Source: DASUAO01 sp035763745
Lineage (GTDB): Bacteria > Actinomycetota > Acidimicrobiia > IMCC26256 > PALSA-555
Direction of reading: 5' to 3'
DNA: 64,000 nucleotides
Assembly: GCA_035763745.1 (NCBI GenBank)
Contig: DASUAO010000036.1
Location: 15,219-79,218 of the forward strand
The notes below the pieces were generated by a model. The model did no database searches, had not been told where the DNA came from, and saw only the letters and a program-made list of their open reading frames with translations. Shown piece by piece: positions 16,770 to 25,752 of the stretch (position 1 is the stretch's first letter; each line of letters begins with the position of its first letter). The position numbers and the translations under genes were made by a program.

Positions 16770-17486
16770 ATGGCAGTCGTCGACGACGTCCCCGCGAGCG
16801 CGCTCGCGATCTACGCGCACCCCGACGATCCGGAGATCTCCGCGGGCGGCACGCTTGCCCGATGGGCCGGGGCCGGCGCCGACGTCCGGGTGCTCATCAC
16901 GACCCGTGGCGACAAGGGGACGCCCGACCCCGACGCGGACCTCGCGGCGGTGGCCGCCCGCAGGGTCGAGGAGACCGCGGCCTCGGTCGAGGTGCTGGGG
17001 CTCGCGGGGCACGTCCACCTCGACCACGGCGACGGCGAGATCGACGAGCCCCGCCTCCGGGAGGAGATCGTCCGTCATGTGCGCACGCTGCGGCCCGAGG
17101 TCGTGCTCGGCCCCGACCCGACCGCCGTGTTCTTCGGCGACTCCTACATCAACCACCTCGACCACCGGGTGACCGGGTGGGCCGTCCTCGACGCGGTCGC
17201 GCCCGCGGCCGGGAACGCGCACTACTACCCCGAGCACCGACAGCTCGGTCTCGACGTCCACCAGGTCCGCAGCGTGTACCTCTCGGGCACGCTCGAGCCC
17301 AACTGCTGGGTCGACATCAGCGCGACGCTGGAGCGGAAGATCGACGCGCTCTTCTGCCACGAGAGCCAGCTCGCCGAGACGGGAGACTGGTTCCGCGAGT
17401 TCCTGCGTCAGAGTGCCGAGGAGGCAGGGCGCGCGGCCGGGGTGCCCCACGCGGAGTCGTTCCGGCGGATCAGCACGGGCGGGTGA
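16770..17486 (+). CDS. PIG-L/LmbE family deacetylase
   Basis: 238 aa. AIYAHPDDPEISAGGTLARW (~13-32) contains the zinc-binding A-H-P-D-D-x-E motif and YINHLDHRVTG the H-x-x-H pair. The family removes N-acetyl groups from GlcNAc-linked small molecules (MshB, Mca, BshB). Because mshC is also in this window, an MshB-like or Mca-like role in mycothiol metabolism is possible, but at 238 residues and with the general AHPDDPE signature it could be a different LmbE protein. A partial -10 (TAGCCC) is 6 nt before the ATG. Confidence 0.82.
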   Translation: MAVVDDVPASALAIYAHPDDPEISAGGTLARWAGAGADVRVLITTRGDKGTPDPDADLAAVAARRVEETAASVEVLGLAGHVHLDHGDGEIDEPRLREEIVRHVRTLRPEVVLGPDPTAVFFGDSYINHLDHRVTGWAVLDAVAPAAGNAHYYPEHRQLGLDVHQVRSVYLSGTLEPNCWVDISATLERKIDALFCHESQLAETGDWFREFLRQSAEEAGRAAGVPHAESFRRISTGG

Positions 17487-17522
17487 CCCGGGTCGCGCGC
17501 GCGACGGCGTCGGGACCGTGTG

Positions 17523-17825
17523 TCAGCGCGGCTTGACCCGCCACTCGCCCATCGCCCGGAGCACCAGGACCGCCACGATCCCGACGCCGCCGGCCGCGAG
17601 CACCGATCCGATCACGACGCCCAGGAGCTTCGACGCCTGGCAGTCTCCCTCGCACCCCACGTCGACGAGTCCGTAGGCGATGATCCCGCCGAAGATCCCG
17701 GCGAGGACGACGCTGAAGAACGACACGAGGAACGCGGCGCGCGACGGCATCTGTGGTGGTGCCTCGCGCGAGGGGGAGTCGTCGTCCGGCGCACGGTCGG
17801 GTGCATCGTCGTGGGGTGTGGCCAT
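17523..17825 (-). CDS. Small two-helix membrane protein
   Basis: 100 aa from the ATG at 17825. Residues 1-32 are acidic and disordered. Two transmembrane helices follow (~34-58 and ~70-92), and between them is VGCEGDCQASK with two Cys residues that could form a disulfide on the outer face. The tail is short and basic. No family recognised. Divergent from the Nudix gene, both with leaderless -10 elements in a 42-bp gap. Confidence 0.65.
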   Translation of the reverse strand: MATPHDDAPDRAPDDDSPSREAPPQMPSRAAFLVSFFSVVLAGIFGGIIAYGLVDVGCEGDCQASKLLGVVIGSVLAAGGVGIVAVLVLRAMGEWRVKPR

Positions 17826-17831
17826 GGCCCG

Positions 17832-17837
17832 ATCGTA
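17832..17837 (-). promoter_or_regulatory. -10 hexamer TACGAT, leaderless start
   Basis: Minus-strand TACGAT ends 6 nt before the ATG at 17825. Confidence 0.5.
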
Positions 17838-17854
17838 CGGTGACAACGGACCGG

Positions 17855-17860
17855 TAGGCT
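17855..17860 (+). promoter_or_regulatory. -10 hexamer TAGGCT, leaderless start of the Nudix gene
   Basis: TAGGCT lies 7 nt before the GTG at 17868; no SD. It faces the divergent TACGAT at 17832-17837. Confidence 0.5.
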
Positions 17861-17867
17861 CGCCGGA

Positions 17868-18368
17868 GTGCGGGAATGGCTCGTCGGTGGAGCGCTGGTG
17901 GAAGCGCCGACCGGTGTACTGCTGGTCCGGAACGTCCGTCGCGGCGGCGCGACCGACTGGAGCACTCCCGGTGGCGTCATCGACGCCGAGGACCCATCGT
18001 TGCTCGCAGGCCTCACGCGCGAGGTCCTCGAGGAGACCGGGTTGCAGGTCACGAGCTGGGAGGGCCCGATCTACGAGGTCCGGGCCGTCGCCGTCGACCT
18101 GGAGTGGACCCTCCGCGTGGAGGTGCACCGTGCGTTGGCGTACGAAGGCGAGCTGCGGGTCGAGGATCCCGACGGCATCGTGGTCGAGGCTGCCTTCCTG
18201 TCGGGGCACGAGTGCGAGGCGCGCCTCGCCGACGGAGCGCCGTGGGTCCACGAGCCGCTGTGCACGTGGCTCCGGGAGCGGTGGGGGCCCGACGAGGCGC
18301 GTGGCTTCTCCTATGACGTGATCGGGACGTCGCGCGCGGGGCTCCAGGTCCGGCGCGTCGGATCATGA
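17868..18368 (+). CDS. Nudix hydrolase
   Basis: 166 aa, GTG start. The Nudix box is GGVIDAEDPSLLAGLTREVL followed by EETG (residues ~36-59). REVLEETG is canonical, but two extra residues lie between the first Glu and REVLEE compared with G-x5-E-x7-REUxEExGU. A substrate of the nucleoside-diphosphate-X type is expected, not defined further. Its ATGA overlap with dinB suggests a joint role in DNA or nucleotide quality control (for example oxidised nucleotide clean-up); that is an inference from position. Confidence 0.87.
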   Translation: MREWLVGGALVEAPTGVLLVRNVRRGGATDWSTPGGVIDAEDPSLLAGLTREVLEETGLQVTSWEGPIYEVRAVAVDLEWTLRVEVHRALAYEGELRVEDPDGIVVEAAFLSGHECEARLADGAPWVHEPLCTWLRERWGPDEARGFSYDVIGTSRAGLQVRRVGS

Positions 18369-19633
18369 GCAGTGCCGGCGACCACGTCCCGGCGCCCCCC
18401 GCGATCCTGCACCTCGACCTCGACGCCTTCTTCGCTGCCGTCGAGCAGCTCGCCGATCCGTCGCTGCGGGGCCGTCCCGTCGTCGTCGGTGGCCTCGGGC
18501 CCCGTGGCGTCGTCGCCGCCGCGAGCTACGAGGCGCGTCGCTTCGGGATCTTCTCCGCCACGCCGATGGTCCGAGCGCGGCGAGCATGCCCGGACGCCGT
18601 CTTCCTCGCGCCCCGGTTCGACGCGTACGCCGAGAAGAGCGCGGAGGTGATGGCGATCCTCCGTTCCGTGACACCCCTGGTGGAACCGATCTCGCTCGAC
18701 GAGGCCTTCCTCGACGTTCGTGGCGCGGGTCGCAGACTCGGGACCGGACCCGAGATCGCGGCGAGCCTCCGCGCCCAGATCCGGTCGGACACCGGCCTGA
18801 CCGCGTCGGTGGGCGTCGCGACCACGAAGATGCTCGCCAAGATCGCGAGCGACGAGGCCAAGCCCGACGGCCTGCTCGTCGTGCCCACCGGTGAGGAGCT
18901 CCACTTCCTCCATCCGCTCCCGATCCGACGGCTGTGGGGAGTGGGTCCGGCGACACAGCGCCGGCTCGATCGGTTCGGTGTCGTCACCGTGGGGGACCTC
19001 GCCGCGCTGCCGGAGACGACGCTCGTGCACGCGCTCGGGGTCGCGCACGGGGAGCACCTCCATGCGCTCTCGTGGAACCGGGACGGGCGTGACGTCGAGC
19101 CGGGGCGTCGCGTGAAGTCGGTCGGCCACGAGGAGACGTTCCCCGCCGACGTGCGAGACCGCGACGTCCTCGGGCACGAGGTGCGTCGACTCGGCGAGCA
19201 GGTGGGGGAGCGCCTCCGCCGCGCCCGCCAGGCTGCGCGCACCGTCCAGCTGAAGGTCCGCTACCACGACTTCCGGACCATCACCCGATCGAAGACCCTC
19301 GCGGAGGCAACCGATCTCTCCGCCGACCTCGTCCGCACTGCGCTCGGGCTGCTCGACGCCGTCGACCTCGGCGACGGCGTCCGGCTCATCGGTGTGTCCG
19401 CCCAGCAGCTCGAGTCCGCCGACGCGATCCAGCGGTCGCTCTTCCCCGACGACGCCGACGCGACCCCCGGCGGACGGGAACGACGCGGGCGCCTCGAGCG
19501 GTCTGTCGACGCGGTGCGGGAGCGGTTCGGCCAGGATGCGGTGCTCGCGGCGCGCCGGGTTCCGCGACCGGGCGGCGATCCGCGACCGGACCTCGACGCG
19601 CCGGGGACCGAGCCGCCGAAGGGGGCTCCATGA
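18365..19633 (+). CDS. dinB: DNA polymerase IV (Y-family)
   Basis: 422 aa, ATGA overlap with the Nudix gene. HLDLDAFFAAVEQ holds the first catalytic Asp (residue 18), SYEARRFGIFSATPM the finger contact, and EPISLDEAFLDVRG the second Asp-Glu pair. Helix-hairpin-helix IRRLWGVGPATQRRL and a little-finger domain follow. Low-fidelity translesion DNA synthesis. The C-terminal ~45 residues are disordered (PGGDPRPDLDAPG); no clear beta-clamp motif was identified there. Coupled to the next gene by an ATGA overlap. Confidence 0.93.
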   Translation: MSSAGDHVPAPPAILHLDLDAFFAAVEQLADPSLRGRPVVVGGLGPRGVVAAASYEARRFGIFSATPMVRARRACPDAVFLAPRFDAYAEKSAEVMAILRSVTPLVEPISLDEAFLDVRGAGRRLGTGPEIAASLRAQIRSDTGLTASVGVATTKMLAKIASDEAKPDGLLVVPTGEELHFLHPLPIRRLWGVGPATQRRLDRFGVVTVGDLAALPETTLVHALGVAHGEHLHALSWNRDGRDVEPGRRVKSVGHEETFPADVRDRDVLGHEVRRLGEQVGERLRRARQAARTVQLKVRYHDFRTITRSKTLAEATDLSADLVRTALGLLDAVDLGDGVRLIGVSAQQLESADAIQRSLFPDDADATPGGRERRGRLERSVDAVRERFGQDAVLAARRVPRPGGDPRPDLDAPGTEPPKGAP

Positions 19634-20685
19634 CGTTGCGCATCGGCATCGCCGGCTGTGGGTTCATCGCGTCGGTCCATGCGCTCGCGATCCACTCACT
19701 CGTCGACGCGGGGCTCGTCGACGCGTCCTTCGTCGCCGTGCTCGACGTCGACCCGGTCCGGAGCGACCGCTTCGCCGACCAGTACGGGGCGACCGCGGTC
19801 TCCGACCTCGACGCGCTCGTGGCCGCCGTCGACGTGGTCTGGATCTGCACCTGGACGGCAGAGCACGGTGCCATCGTCCGGGCCGCGGTGGAGGCGGGAC
19901 GAGCCGTCTTCTGCGAGAAGCCGCTCGCCACCACGTTGGCGGAGTCCGAGCAGCTGGCCGAGGAGCTCGCCCGGGTCCCGCACCAGGTGGGCCTCGTGCT
20001 CCGGCACGCGCCCGTCTTCTCCGTGCTCGCCGACGAGCTGGCCTCGGGCCGGTGCGGACGGCCGCTCGCCACCGTCCTCCGTGACGACCAGTTCTTCCCG
20101 ACCCAGGGGATGTACGCGTCCGAGTGGCGCCGTGACGTCGCGTGCGCGGGTGGGGGAACCCTGCTCGAGCACAGCATCCACGACGTCGACGTCCTGCGTC
20201 GACTGTTCGGCGACCCCGAGCAGGTGTCGGCCCACGTCGCCTCCCGATTCGGCAACCCGGGCATCGACGACATCGCCGACGTGCGCTTCGTCTATGCGGA
20301 CGACTCCACCGCCACGCTGGTGAGCGTCTGGCACCAGGTCCTCGCGCGCTCGTCGACCCGCCGCCTCGAGGTGCTCTGCGAGGACGCAGTGCTGTGGCTC
20401 GAGGACGACCACCTGGGTCCGGTCCGACGGGAGACCGACGAGGGCGTGGCCGTGCTCGAGGCCACGGTGCCGGCGTGGATCGACCGCTTGGCGCTCCCGG
20501 ACGAGATCGCCAAGCCCCTCGCCCAGTACGCGGTCCCGGCCCGGGCGTTCCTCGATGCCGTCGCCACCGGCACCGCCGCAGCCCCCGATGGCGCGACGGC
20601 GCTCGGCGCGCACCGGCTGGTCGACGCGGCCTACCGGTCGGCCGCCGCCGGAGGCATCCCCGTCGAGCCGGGTCGACCGGGCTGA
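19630..20685 (+). CDS. Gfo/Idh/MocA family oxidoreductase
   Basis: 351 aa, ATGA overlap with dinB. RIGIAGCGFIASVHALAI is the NAD(P) Rossmann fold, FCEKPLATTLAESEQLAEEL has the conserved E-K-P, and GGGTLLEHSIHDVDVLRRLFG has the catalytic H-x3-H/D block. Family members oxidise or reduce sugars, inositols or bile pigments; the substrate is not readable. Co-transcription with a DNA polymerase is probably incidental. Confidence 0.88.
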   Translation: MTLRIGIAGCGFIASVHALAIHSLVDAGLVDASFVAVLDVDPVRSDRFADQYGATAVSDLDALVAAVDVVWICTWTAEHGAIVRAAVEAGRAVFCEKPLATTLAESEQLAEELARVPHQVGLVLRHAPVFSVLADELASGRCGRPLATVLRDDQFFPTQGMYASEWRRDVACAGGGTLLEHSIHDVDVLRRLFGDPEQVSAHVASRFGNPGIDDIADVRFVYADDSTATLVSVWHQVLARSSTRRLEVLCEDAVLWLEDDHLGPVRRETDEGVAVLEATVPAWIDRLALPDEIAKPLAQYAVPARAFLDAVATGTAAAPDGATALGAHRLVDAAYRSAAAGGIPVEPGRPG

Positions 20686-20725
20686 GGTGCGTCCCCGCGC
20701 GCCCTGCGTCCCGGGGCGCCCCGGC

Positions 20726-20773
20726 CGTGCGCCCGACCGTGCGCCCGACCGGGCGCCCGACCGTGCGCGTTGA
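20726..20773 (+). repeat. 12-nt tandem repeat, about 3.7 copies
   Basis: Unit cgtgcgcccgac at 20726, 20738 and 20750 (one base changed in the third) plus a partial copy at 20762. It lies in the 165-bp gap between the dehydrogenase and the DUF3040 gene. Confidence 0.85.
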
Positions 20774-20850
20774 GTGACCGGCGCGGGTGCGCGAGAATGG
20801 GCTCGGTACCTATCCAGGTTGCCGCAACGATCGGGGTCCACGAGCTCGCC

Positions 20851-21234
20851 ATGCCGCTTTCCGAGGACGAACAGCGAATCCTGCGCGAGATCGAAGCCAA
20901 CCTCTCGGCTTCGGATCCGAAGCTCGTGCAGCAGGTGTCGGACACGACGCTGTACCGGCACTCCGCCCGGCTCATCAAGTGGGCGGCCCTCGGGTTCGTC
21001 GCGGGGCTGGTCCTGCTGCTCGCCACGTTCACGAGCGTCCTCGCGCTCGGTGTCGTCGGGTTCCTCGTGATGCTCGTCTGCCTCCTCGTGATCGAGGGCA
21101 ACGTGCGCAAGATGGGGCGGGCCGGCCTCGAGAGCCTCACCGGCTCCATGAGGGGCGGCGCGCTCAAGGGGATGTTCGGTGAGGCCGGGCAGCGCTGGCG
21201 TCAACGGTGGCAGCGCGACGACGACCCCAGCTGA
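20851..21234 (+). CDS. DUF3040 family membrane protein
   Basis: 127 aa from the ATG at 20851, chosen because the family begins MPLSEDEQRILREIE. One helix (~2-22) is followed by two transmembrane segments (~46-66 and 68-90) and a Gly/Arg-rich tail. DUF3040 proteins are small actinobacterial membrane proteins without a known role. No good SD is visible. Its last 71 bp overlap the end of the convergent transglutaminase gene. Confidence 0.85.
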   Translation: MPLSEDEQRILREIEANLSASDPKLVQQVSDTTLYRHSARLIKWAALGFVAGLVLLLATFTSVLALGVVGFLVMLVCLLVIEGNVRKMGRAGLESLTGSMRGGALKGMFGEAGQRWRQRWQRDDDPS

Positions 21235-23473
21235 GCGTCTCCGGGGAGACCGCAGCCCGGAGCCGCGCGAGTGTCCCGTCGTTCGAGCGGAGGACGCGTC
21301 GCAAGGTCGCGACCTCGGCCCACGCGACCCGGACCCGGTCCGGGGGAGGGGGGTCCGACGCGTAGGTGGTCGAGGTGTACGCGTCAGCGAGCACCGAGAG
21401 CGGCACCGACGTCTCGGCGCCGGCCACGTCCGGGATGCGGCGCGCGAGTTCGAGCGGCGTCTCGGCGTTGGACGACGACACCCGGTGATCGTGGAGCGCG
21501 TCGAGCGCCTCCTGCCACGCACCGGCGATGGCGACCCGGGGATCACTCGCACCCCGCCGTGCCGCGCGCCGTCGGGTCTTGCGTGCGAGGACCAGCGCGA
21601 GCGGCGCCAGGACCGCGACCAGCACGACCACGAGCAGGACGAGCAACCATGACGATCCCGACCCGGACGGGGCATCGGCCTCGATCGTGACCCCGCCGTT
21701 CTGGTCGTCGGTCGGGCCGGGCGTGGTGTCGGGCGTGTCCGACGGCACCGTGGCCGTCGTCGGATCGGTCACGGGCGTCGTGTCGGCGGGGACGTCGGTC
21801 GGGTCGCCGGGCTCCGGCGGCGCGGTCTGGGTCGGGGGGGCCTCGCCGGGGAGCGCGCTTCCCCCGGGCCCGTCGCTCGGCGGGGTCGGGTCGAACAGGT
21901 GCGTCCATCCGACGCCCGCCAGCCAGATCTCCGGCCAGGCGTGGGCGTCGTGGTTGGTCACCGAGTAGACCCCGGTCACCGGGTCCGGTGTGCCGGGCGT
22001 GAAGCCGACGGCGATACGGGCGGGGAGCCCGACGGCGCGGGCCATCAGGGAGTAGGTGCTGGCGAACTGGACGCAGAAGCCGCGACGGTCACGGAGGAAC
22101 TGCGCGGTCGCGTCGATGTCGTCCCCGAGCGTGATGCTCGTGTCGTAGGTGAACGACCCGTCACGGAAGTAGTCGCGGAGGGCTTGCGCCCGCGCCAGTG
22201 GGCTCTCGAGCCCGGCCGCGATCTGCGCCGCCTCCGTCCGCACGACGTCCGGGACCCCGGGAGGGAGGACCGTGAACTCCTCGAGGCGCTTCGGGACGGG
22301 TCCGGCTGCGTCCTCACGCTCGCGGGCGTCGAGCACCGTCGGCGGGGTCGACGAGCGGACCGTGTAGCGCTGCCCGTCGACGACCTCGGCGCCGCTGACG
22401 AGCGTGGTCGAGGCCCGGACGACGAGGGTGTCGGGGTCACTCACGGCGACCGCCTCGAACGCCGCGGGCATCCATCGCTCCCCGAGCGGCCCGATGCGGT
22501 AGCGCTGCACGAGCGCGTCGGCCGGCACCGGACCGTCGAGTCCCTGTCCCACGGCGTCGTCGCCCTCAGCCGTGAGCGTCCACTGACCGCCGCCGATCTC
22601 CTGGTACTGGTCGAGCGCGGTGATGCGCCAGTAGTCGGGACGATCCGCACCCACGGTGAACACCTCGACGACCTCGGTCTCGCGCAGCTTGTCGCCGACG
22701 TCGAGCAGCGGCGGCACCGAGGTGCGGTAGGTGCGGTTCCCACCGTCGGTGCCGACGCCGGCGACGTCGACGAGCGGTTGATCGACGTCGGGGATCGCGC
22801 CGGCACCGGCCACGCCGAGCACCACCGCGACGATACCGACCAGCACGCCGACCGCGACGAGTCCGGGAGCGTCGACGAGACGGCGGGTCCCGATCCGGGT
22901 GCGGCGACGCGCCAGCAGCGCCTGGTGCTGGAGCGCGAGGAAGACGACGGTCGTGATCCCGAACACGAGGATCGTCACCCACTGGTCCGCGCGCGTCCCG
23001 AGGGCGACGCACCAGACCACGACGATCAACCCCGGAGCCGCCGCCCCGAGTGCGGCACCACGATGGAACGCGAGCTGGTCGGCGACGGCGGCCGCGACCC
23101 AGACCACGAGCACCGCGAGGACGATCACGCCGTCGGACGCCCGGATCGGGACGGGGTCGTCGAGGACCACGCGCCAGCCGGCGCCGAACGCGTCGAGGAG
23201 CGAGCCAGGCGAACCGGGACTGGGCGCGAGCACGAGGAGCAGGGCGAGGAGGGTGAGCCCCGACGCGATGCCGGTCCCGAGCGGGCCGCGGCCGAACGCC
23301 CGTGCCGCGAGTGCCACTACGTGCGCGAGCACAGCCGCAGCCACGACGGCCGGGACCCAGCGGCTCCCGGCGACGACCCGGTCGAACGAGAGCGCGACGC
23401 CGATCCCCAAGAGGGTCAGCGCCGCCGCGACCGGCAGATCGCGCGCGAGCGTCGGAACCCGGGGGCGTGCCAT
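21164..23473 (-). CDS. TgpA-like transglutaminase membrane protein
   Basis: 769 aa, ATGA overlap with DUF58. About six N-terminal transmembrane helices (to ~residue 215) are followed by an external transglutaminase-like domain: RDRRGFCVQFASTYSLMARA with the Cys (467), GVYSVTNHDAHAWPEIWLAG with the His and the Asp-containing LFDPTPP. A Pro/Thr-rich linker, one transmembrane helix and a DUF4129-like cytoplasmic tail follow. Such proteins occur with MoxR and DUF58 genes and are thought to act in envelope assembly; the reaction is unproven. Last gene of the leftward operon. Confidence 0.88.
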   Translation of the reverse strand: MARPRVPTLARDLPVAAALTLLGIGVALSFDRVVAGSRWVPAVVAAAVLAHVVALAARAFGRGPLGTGIASGLTLLALLLVLAPSPGSPGSLLDAFGAGWRVVLDDPVPIRASDGVIVLAVLVVWVAAAVADQLAFHRGAALGAAAPGLIVVVWCVALGTRADQWVTILVFGITTVVFLALQHQALLARRRTRIGTRRLVDAPGLVAVGVLVGIVAVVLGVAGAGAIPDVDQPLVDVAGVGTDGGNRTYRTSVPPLLDVGDKLRETEVVEVFTVGADRPDYWRITALDQYQEIGGGQWTLTAEGDDAVGQGLDGPVPADALVQRYRIGPLGERWMPAAFEAVAVSDPDTLVVRASTTLVSGAEVVDGQRYTVRSSTPPTVLDAREREDAAGPVPKRLEEFTVLPPGVPDVVRTEAAQIAAGLESPLARAQALRDYFRDGSFTYDTSITLGDDIDATAQFLRDRRGFCVQFASTYSLMARAVGLPARIAVGFTPGTPDPVTGVYSVTNHDAHAWPEIWLAGVGWTHLFDPTPPSDGPGGSALPGEAPPTQTAPPEPGDPTDVPADTTPVTDPTTATVPSDTPDTTPGPTDDQNGGVTIEADAPSGSGSSWLLVLLVVVLVAVLAPLALVLARKTRRRAARRGASDPRVAIAGAWQEALDALHDHRVSSSNAETPLELARRIPDVAGAETSVPLSVLADAYTSTTYASDPPPPDRVRVAWAEVATLRRVLRSNDGTLARLRAAVSPETLSWGRRRAATVDASAARPHRTSP

Positions 23474-24657
23474 CACACGGCCCGCCTGGTGCGCCGCACG
23501 GCAGCGAAGCGGTTCCACACCGCGGCCAGCTCACCGTTGGCGACATCGACCGTGGGGACCCGGGCCACGACTCCGGGGTCGGGTGCGCGGGCCGCGACGA
23601 TCGTGAGCTCGGCGCGTCGACCGACCGCGGCGATCGCGTCGACGAGCGCGTCATCGGGTGTCCCCGTGCAGGCCACCACGGCGCCGACCCCGAGCCGCCG
23701 CGCGAGTCGGCTGCCGACCGCGGCGAGGAGATCGGGCTCGGTCGCCTCGACGACGGCGAGACGGTCCATGAGGAGCTCGAGGGTCCCCGGGCCGGGGCGG
23801 GCGAGCACGAGGCCCGAGCTCGTGAGCACCTCGACGGGTGCATCGTCGTGGTCGAGGCGCAGCGCGATCGACGCGACGGCCTCGACGGCGATCTCGAAGG
23901 ACTGGAGGTCGTGCACCCAGGGGCGCGTGTCGAGCAGCACGACGACCCGGCCGGGCGCGGCGGCCTCGTCCTGGCGGACGACGAGGTGCCCCCGGCGGGC
24001 GGACGAGCGCCAGTGCACCCGGCGGGGATCGTCACCGGACTCGTAGTCGCGCAGCGCGAGGAAGTCGCCGGACGCCTCGAAGGCGGGGACGCGCGGGCCC
24101 TCGGCCCGGGGATCCTGCTCGCCGCCCCCGCCGCGACCCGGCGCGAGGACGTCGTGGAGCCGGGGTCGCACGACGAGATCCGTCGCGGCCAGGAGCTCCC
24201 ACGATCGGCGTGCCAGACCGAGGGGATCCCCGACGATCCCCACCAGCGGACCGAGCTCGTGCAGGCCGCGCTGCTCGGTGGGGACCCGGTAGACGGCTTC
24301 GACGGGTGTACCGGCCGGTCCCGGGGGGAGGACGAAGCGCGCCGCCCGGCGTCCTCCGTCGACGTACTCGGTGAGGGCCAGCAGCGGGGTGCGCGCCCTC
24401 GTGGCACCTTCGAGGACCACGCGGCCCTCGCCGCCGACGTGCACGCGGCTCGGGCGTGCGAAGCGGCGGGCCTCGACGGCGGGAGCGCGCGGCGCGACCG
24501 AGACCACCGCGAAGACGACGAGCACGAGTCCGGCGAGGCCCAGGCCGACGAGTCCGAGCGATCCGACCACCCGCCCGCCGACGACCAGCGCCGCGGATGC
24601 GCCCGCGAGCGTCCAGCCCCGCCGGGTGGGACCGGGGGAACCGAGCGAGCGCGCCAC
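23473..24657 (-). CDS. DUF58 domain protein
   Basis: 394 aa, GTG start at 24657. Two hydrophobic helices (~14-54) anchor the protein. The DUF58 motif is DYESGDDPRRVHWRSSARRG near residues 200-219, followed by a von Willebrand A-like fold (VVVLLDTRPWVHD), with D-T-R in place of a full metal site. Middle gene of moxR-DUF58-TgpA: it starts 2 nt after the moxR stop and overlaps the next gene by 4 nt. Confidence 0.87.
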   Translation of the reverse strand: MARSLGSPGPTRRGWTLAGASAALVVGGRVVGSLGLVGLGLAGLVLVVFAVVSVAPRAPAVEARRFARPSRVHVGGEGRVVLEGATRARTPLLALTEYVDGGRRAARFVLPPGPAGTPVEAVYRVPTEQRGLHELGPLVGIVGDPLGLARRSWELLAATDLVVRPRLHDVLAPGRGGGGEQDPRAEGPRVPAFEASGDFLALRDYESGDDPRRVHWRSSARRGHLVVRQDEAAAPGRVVVLLDTRPWVHDLQSFEIAVEAVASIALRLDHDDAPVEVLTSSGLVLARPGPGTLELLMDRLAVVEATEPDLLAAVGSRLARRLGVGAVVACTGTPDDALVDAIAAVGRRAELTIVAARAPDPGVVARVPTVDVANGELAAVWNRFAAVRRTRRAV

Positions 24658-24659
24658 GC

Positions 24660-25628
24660 CTATCCGGTTGCGCCGGGGACCGCGACCGATCCGACCACGG
24701 CGCGGATGACATCGACGCCCGTGATGCCCCGGAGCTCGGCCTCGGGAGTGACGATGACGCGGTGCTCCAGCACGGAAGCCGCGAGGAACTTCACGTCGTC
24801 GGGGATCACGTACTCGCGTCCCGACGTGGCGGCGAGCGCACGCGCGGCGCGTTGCAGGGCGATCGCGCCGCGCGGGCTCACCCCGAGCACGAGCTCGGGG
24901 TGAGCGCGGGTGGCCTCCACCAGGTCGAGCATGTAGTGCTGGAGCGCCGCGGCCACGTACACACCGGACGTCGCGTCGATCGCGGCCGAGACCTGCGCGG
25001 CGGTCGCGACCGCGTCGAGCGACTCGGCCCGGACCTCGCCGGCGCCGTGGGTCTCGAGGATGGTGAGCTCGGCGTCGCGGCTCGGGTAGCCCATCGGGAT
25101 GCGCATGAGGAAGCGGTCCAGCTGGGCCTCCGGGAGGGGATAGGTCCCCTCGAGCTCGATCGGGTTCTGCGTCGCCACGACGAGGAAGGGCCGGGGGAGC
25201 GCGTACGTGGTCGCGTCGACCGACACCTGGCGCTCCTCCATGGCCTCCAGCAGCGCCGACTGCGTCTTGGGCGAGGCGCGGTTGATCTCGTCGGCGAGCA
25301 CGACGTGCGCGAAGACCCCGCCCGGACGGAACTCGAACTCGGCCTTCGCCTGGTTCCAGACCGAGACCCCCACGACGTCGGACGGGAGCAGGTCCGGGGT
25401 GAACTGGATGCGATGCGCGGTCGTGGCCAGCGACTGGGCCAGGGCCTTGGCCAGGACCGTCTTGCCGACCCCGGGGACGTCCTCGATCAGCAGGTGGCCC
25501 TCGGCGAACAGGCACACGAGCGCCAAGCGGACCTGGTCGCGCTTGCCGCGGATCACGCGTTCGATGTTGGTGAGGAGCGCGTCGTGGAGCGCAGCGACGT
25601 CGACCGGCGCCGTCGCTGCTCGGGCCAC
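24660..25628 (-). CDS. MoxR family AAA+ ATPase
   Basis: 322 aa, GTG start at 25628 with a strong SD (gaggagga). GVGKT (53-57) is Walker A, VVLADEINRASPKTQSALLE contains Walker B, and the lid domain has GASPRGAIALQRAARA-like sequence (SPRGAIALQRAARALA). MoxR ATPases are chaperone-like and mature or insert partner proteins that carry VWA-like domains; the DUF58 partner is encoded next. First gene of the leftward operon. Confidence 0.92.
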   Translation of the reverse strand: MARAATAPVDVAALHDALLTNIERVIRGKRDQVRLALVCLFAEGHLLIEDVPGVGKTVLAKALAQSLATTAHRIQFTPDLLPSDVVGVSVWNQAKAEFEFRPGGVFAHVVLADEINRASPKTQSALLEAMEERQVSVDATTYALPRPFLVVATQNPIELEGTYPLPEAQLDRFLMRIPMGYPSRDAELTILETHGAGEVRAESLDAVATAAQVSAAIDATSGVYVAAALQHYMLDLVEATRAHPELVLGVSPRGAIALQRAARALAATSGREYVIPDDVKFLAASVLEHRVIVTPEAELRGITGVDVIRAVVGSVAVPGATG

Positions 25629-25638
25629 GTGCTCCTCC

Positions 25639-25686
25639 TCTCTGGGCGTCCGGCTCTCTGGGCGTCCGGCTCTCTGGGCGTCCGGC
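25639..25686 (-). repeat. 16-nt tandem repeat x3 in the moxR upstream region
   Basis: Three perfect copies of tctctgggcgtccggc (plus strand) at 25639, 25655 and 25671, ending 10 bp before the moxR start codon, so they occupy the leader or promoter. Confidence 0.9.
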
Positions 25687-25740
25687 TCGTCCGACGTCGG
25701 GGTGTCGAACCCGGGCGACGGTAGCAGCGGGTCGCGGCGC

Positions 25741-25746
25741 TACGGT
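25741..25746 (+). promoter_or_regulatory. -10 hexamer TACGGT, leaderless start
   Basis: TACGGT lies 6 nt before the GTG at 25753; no SD. Confidence 0.45.
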
Positions 25747-25752
25747 GACGGC

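Noticed and set aside
21164..25628. MoxR-DUF58-transglutaminase operon as a defence system
   Set aside because: This trio is a common conserved envelope-related operon, and no nuclease, protease or other effector gene is attached.
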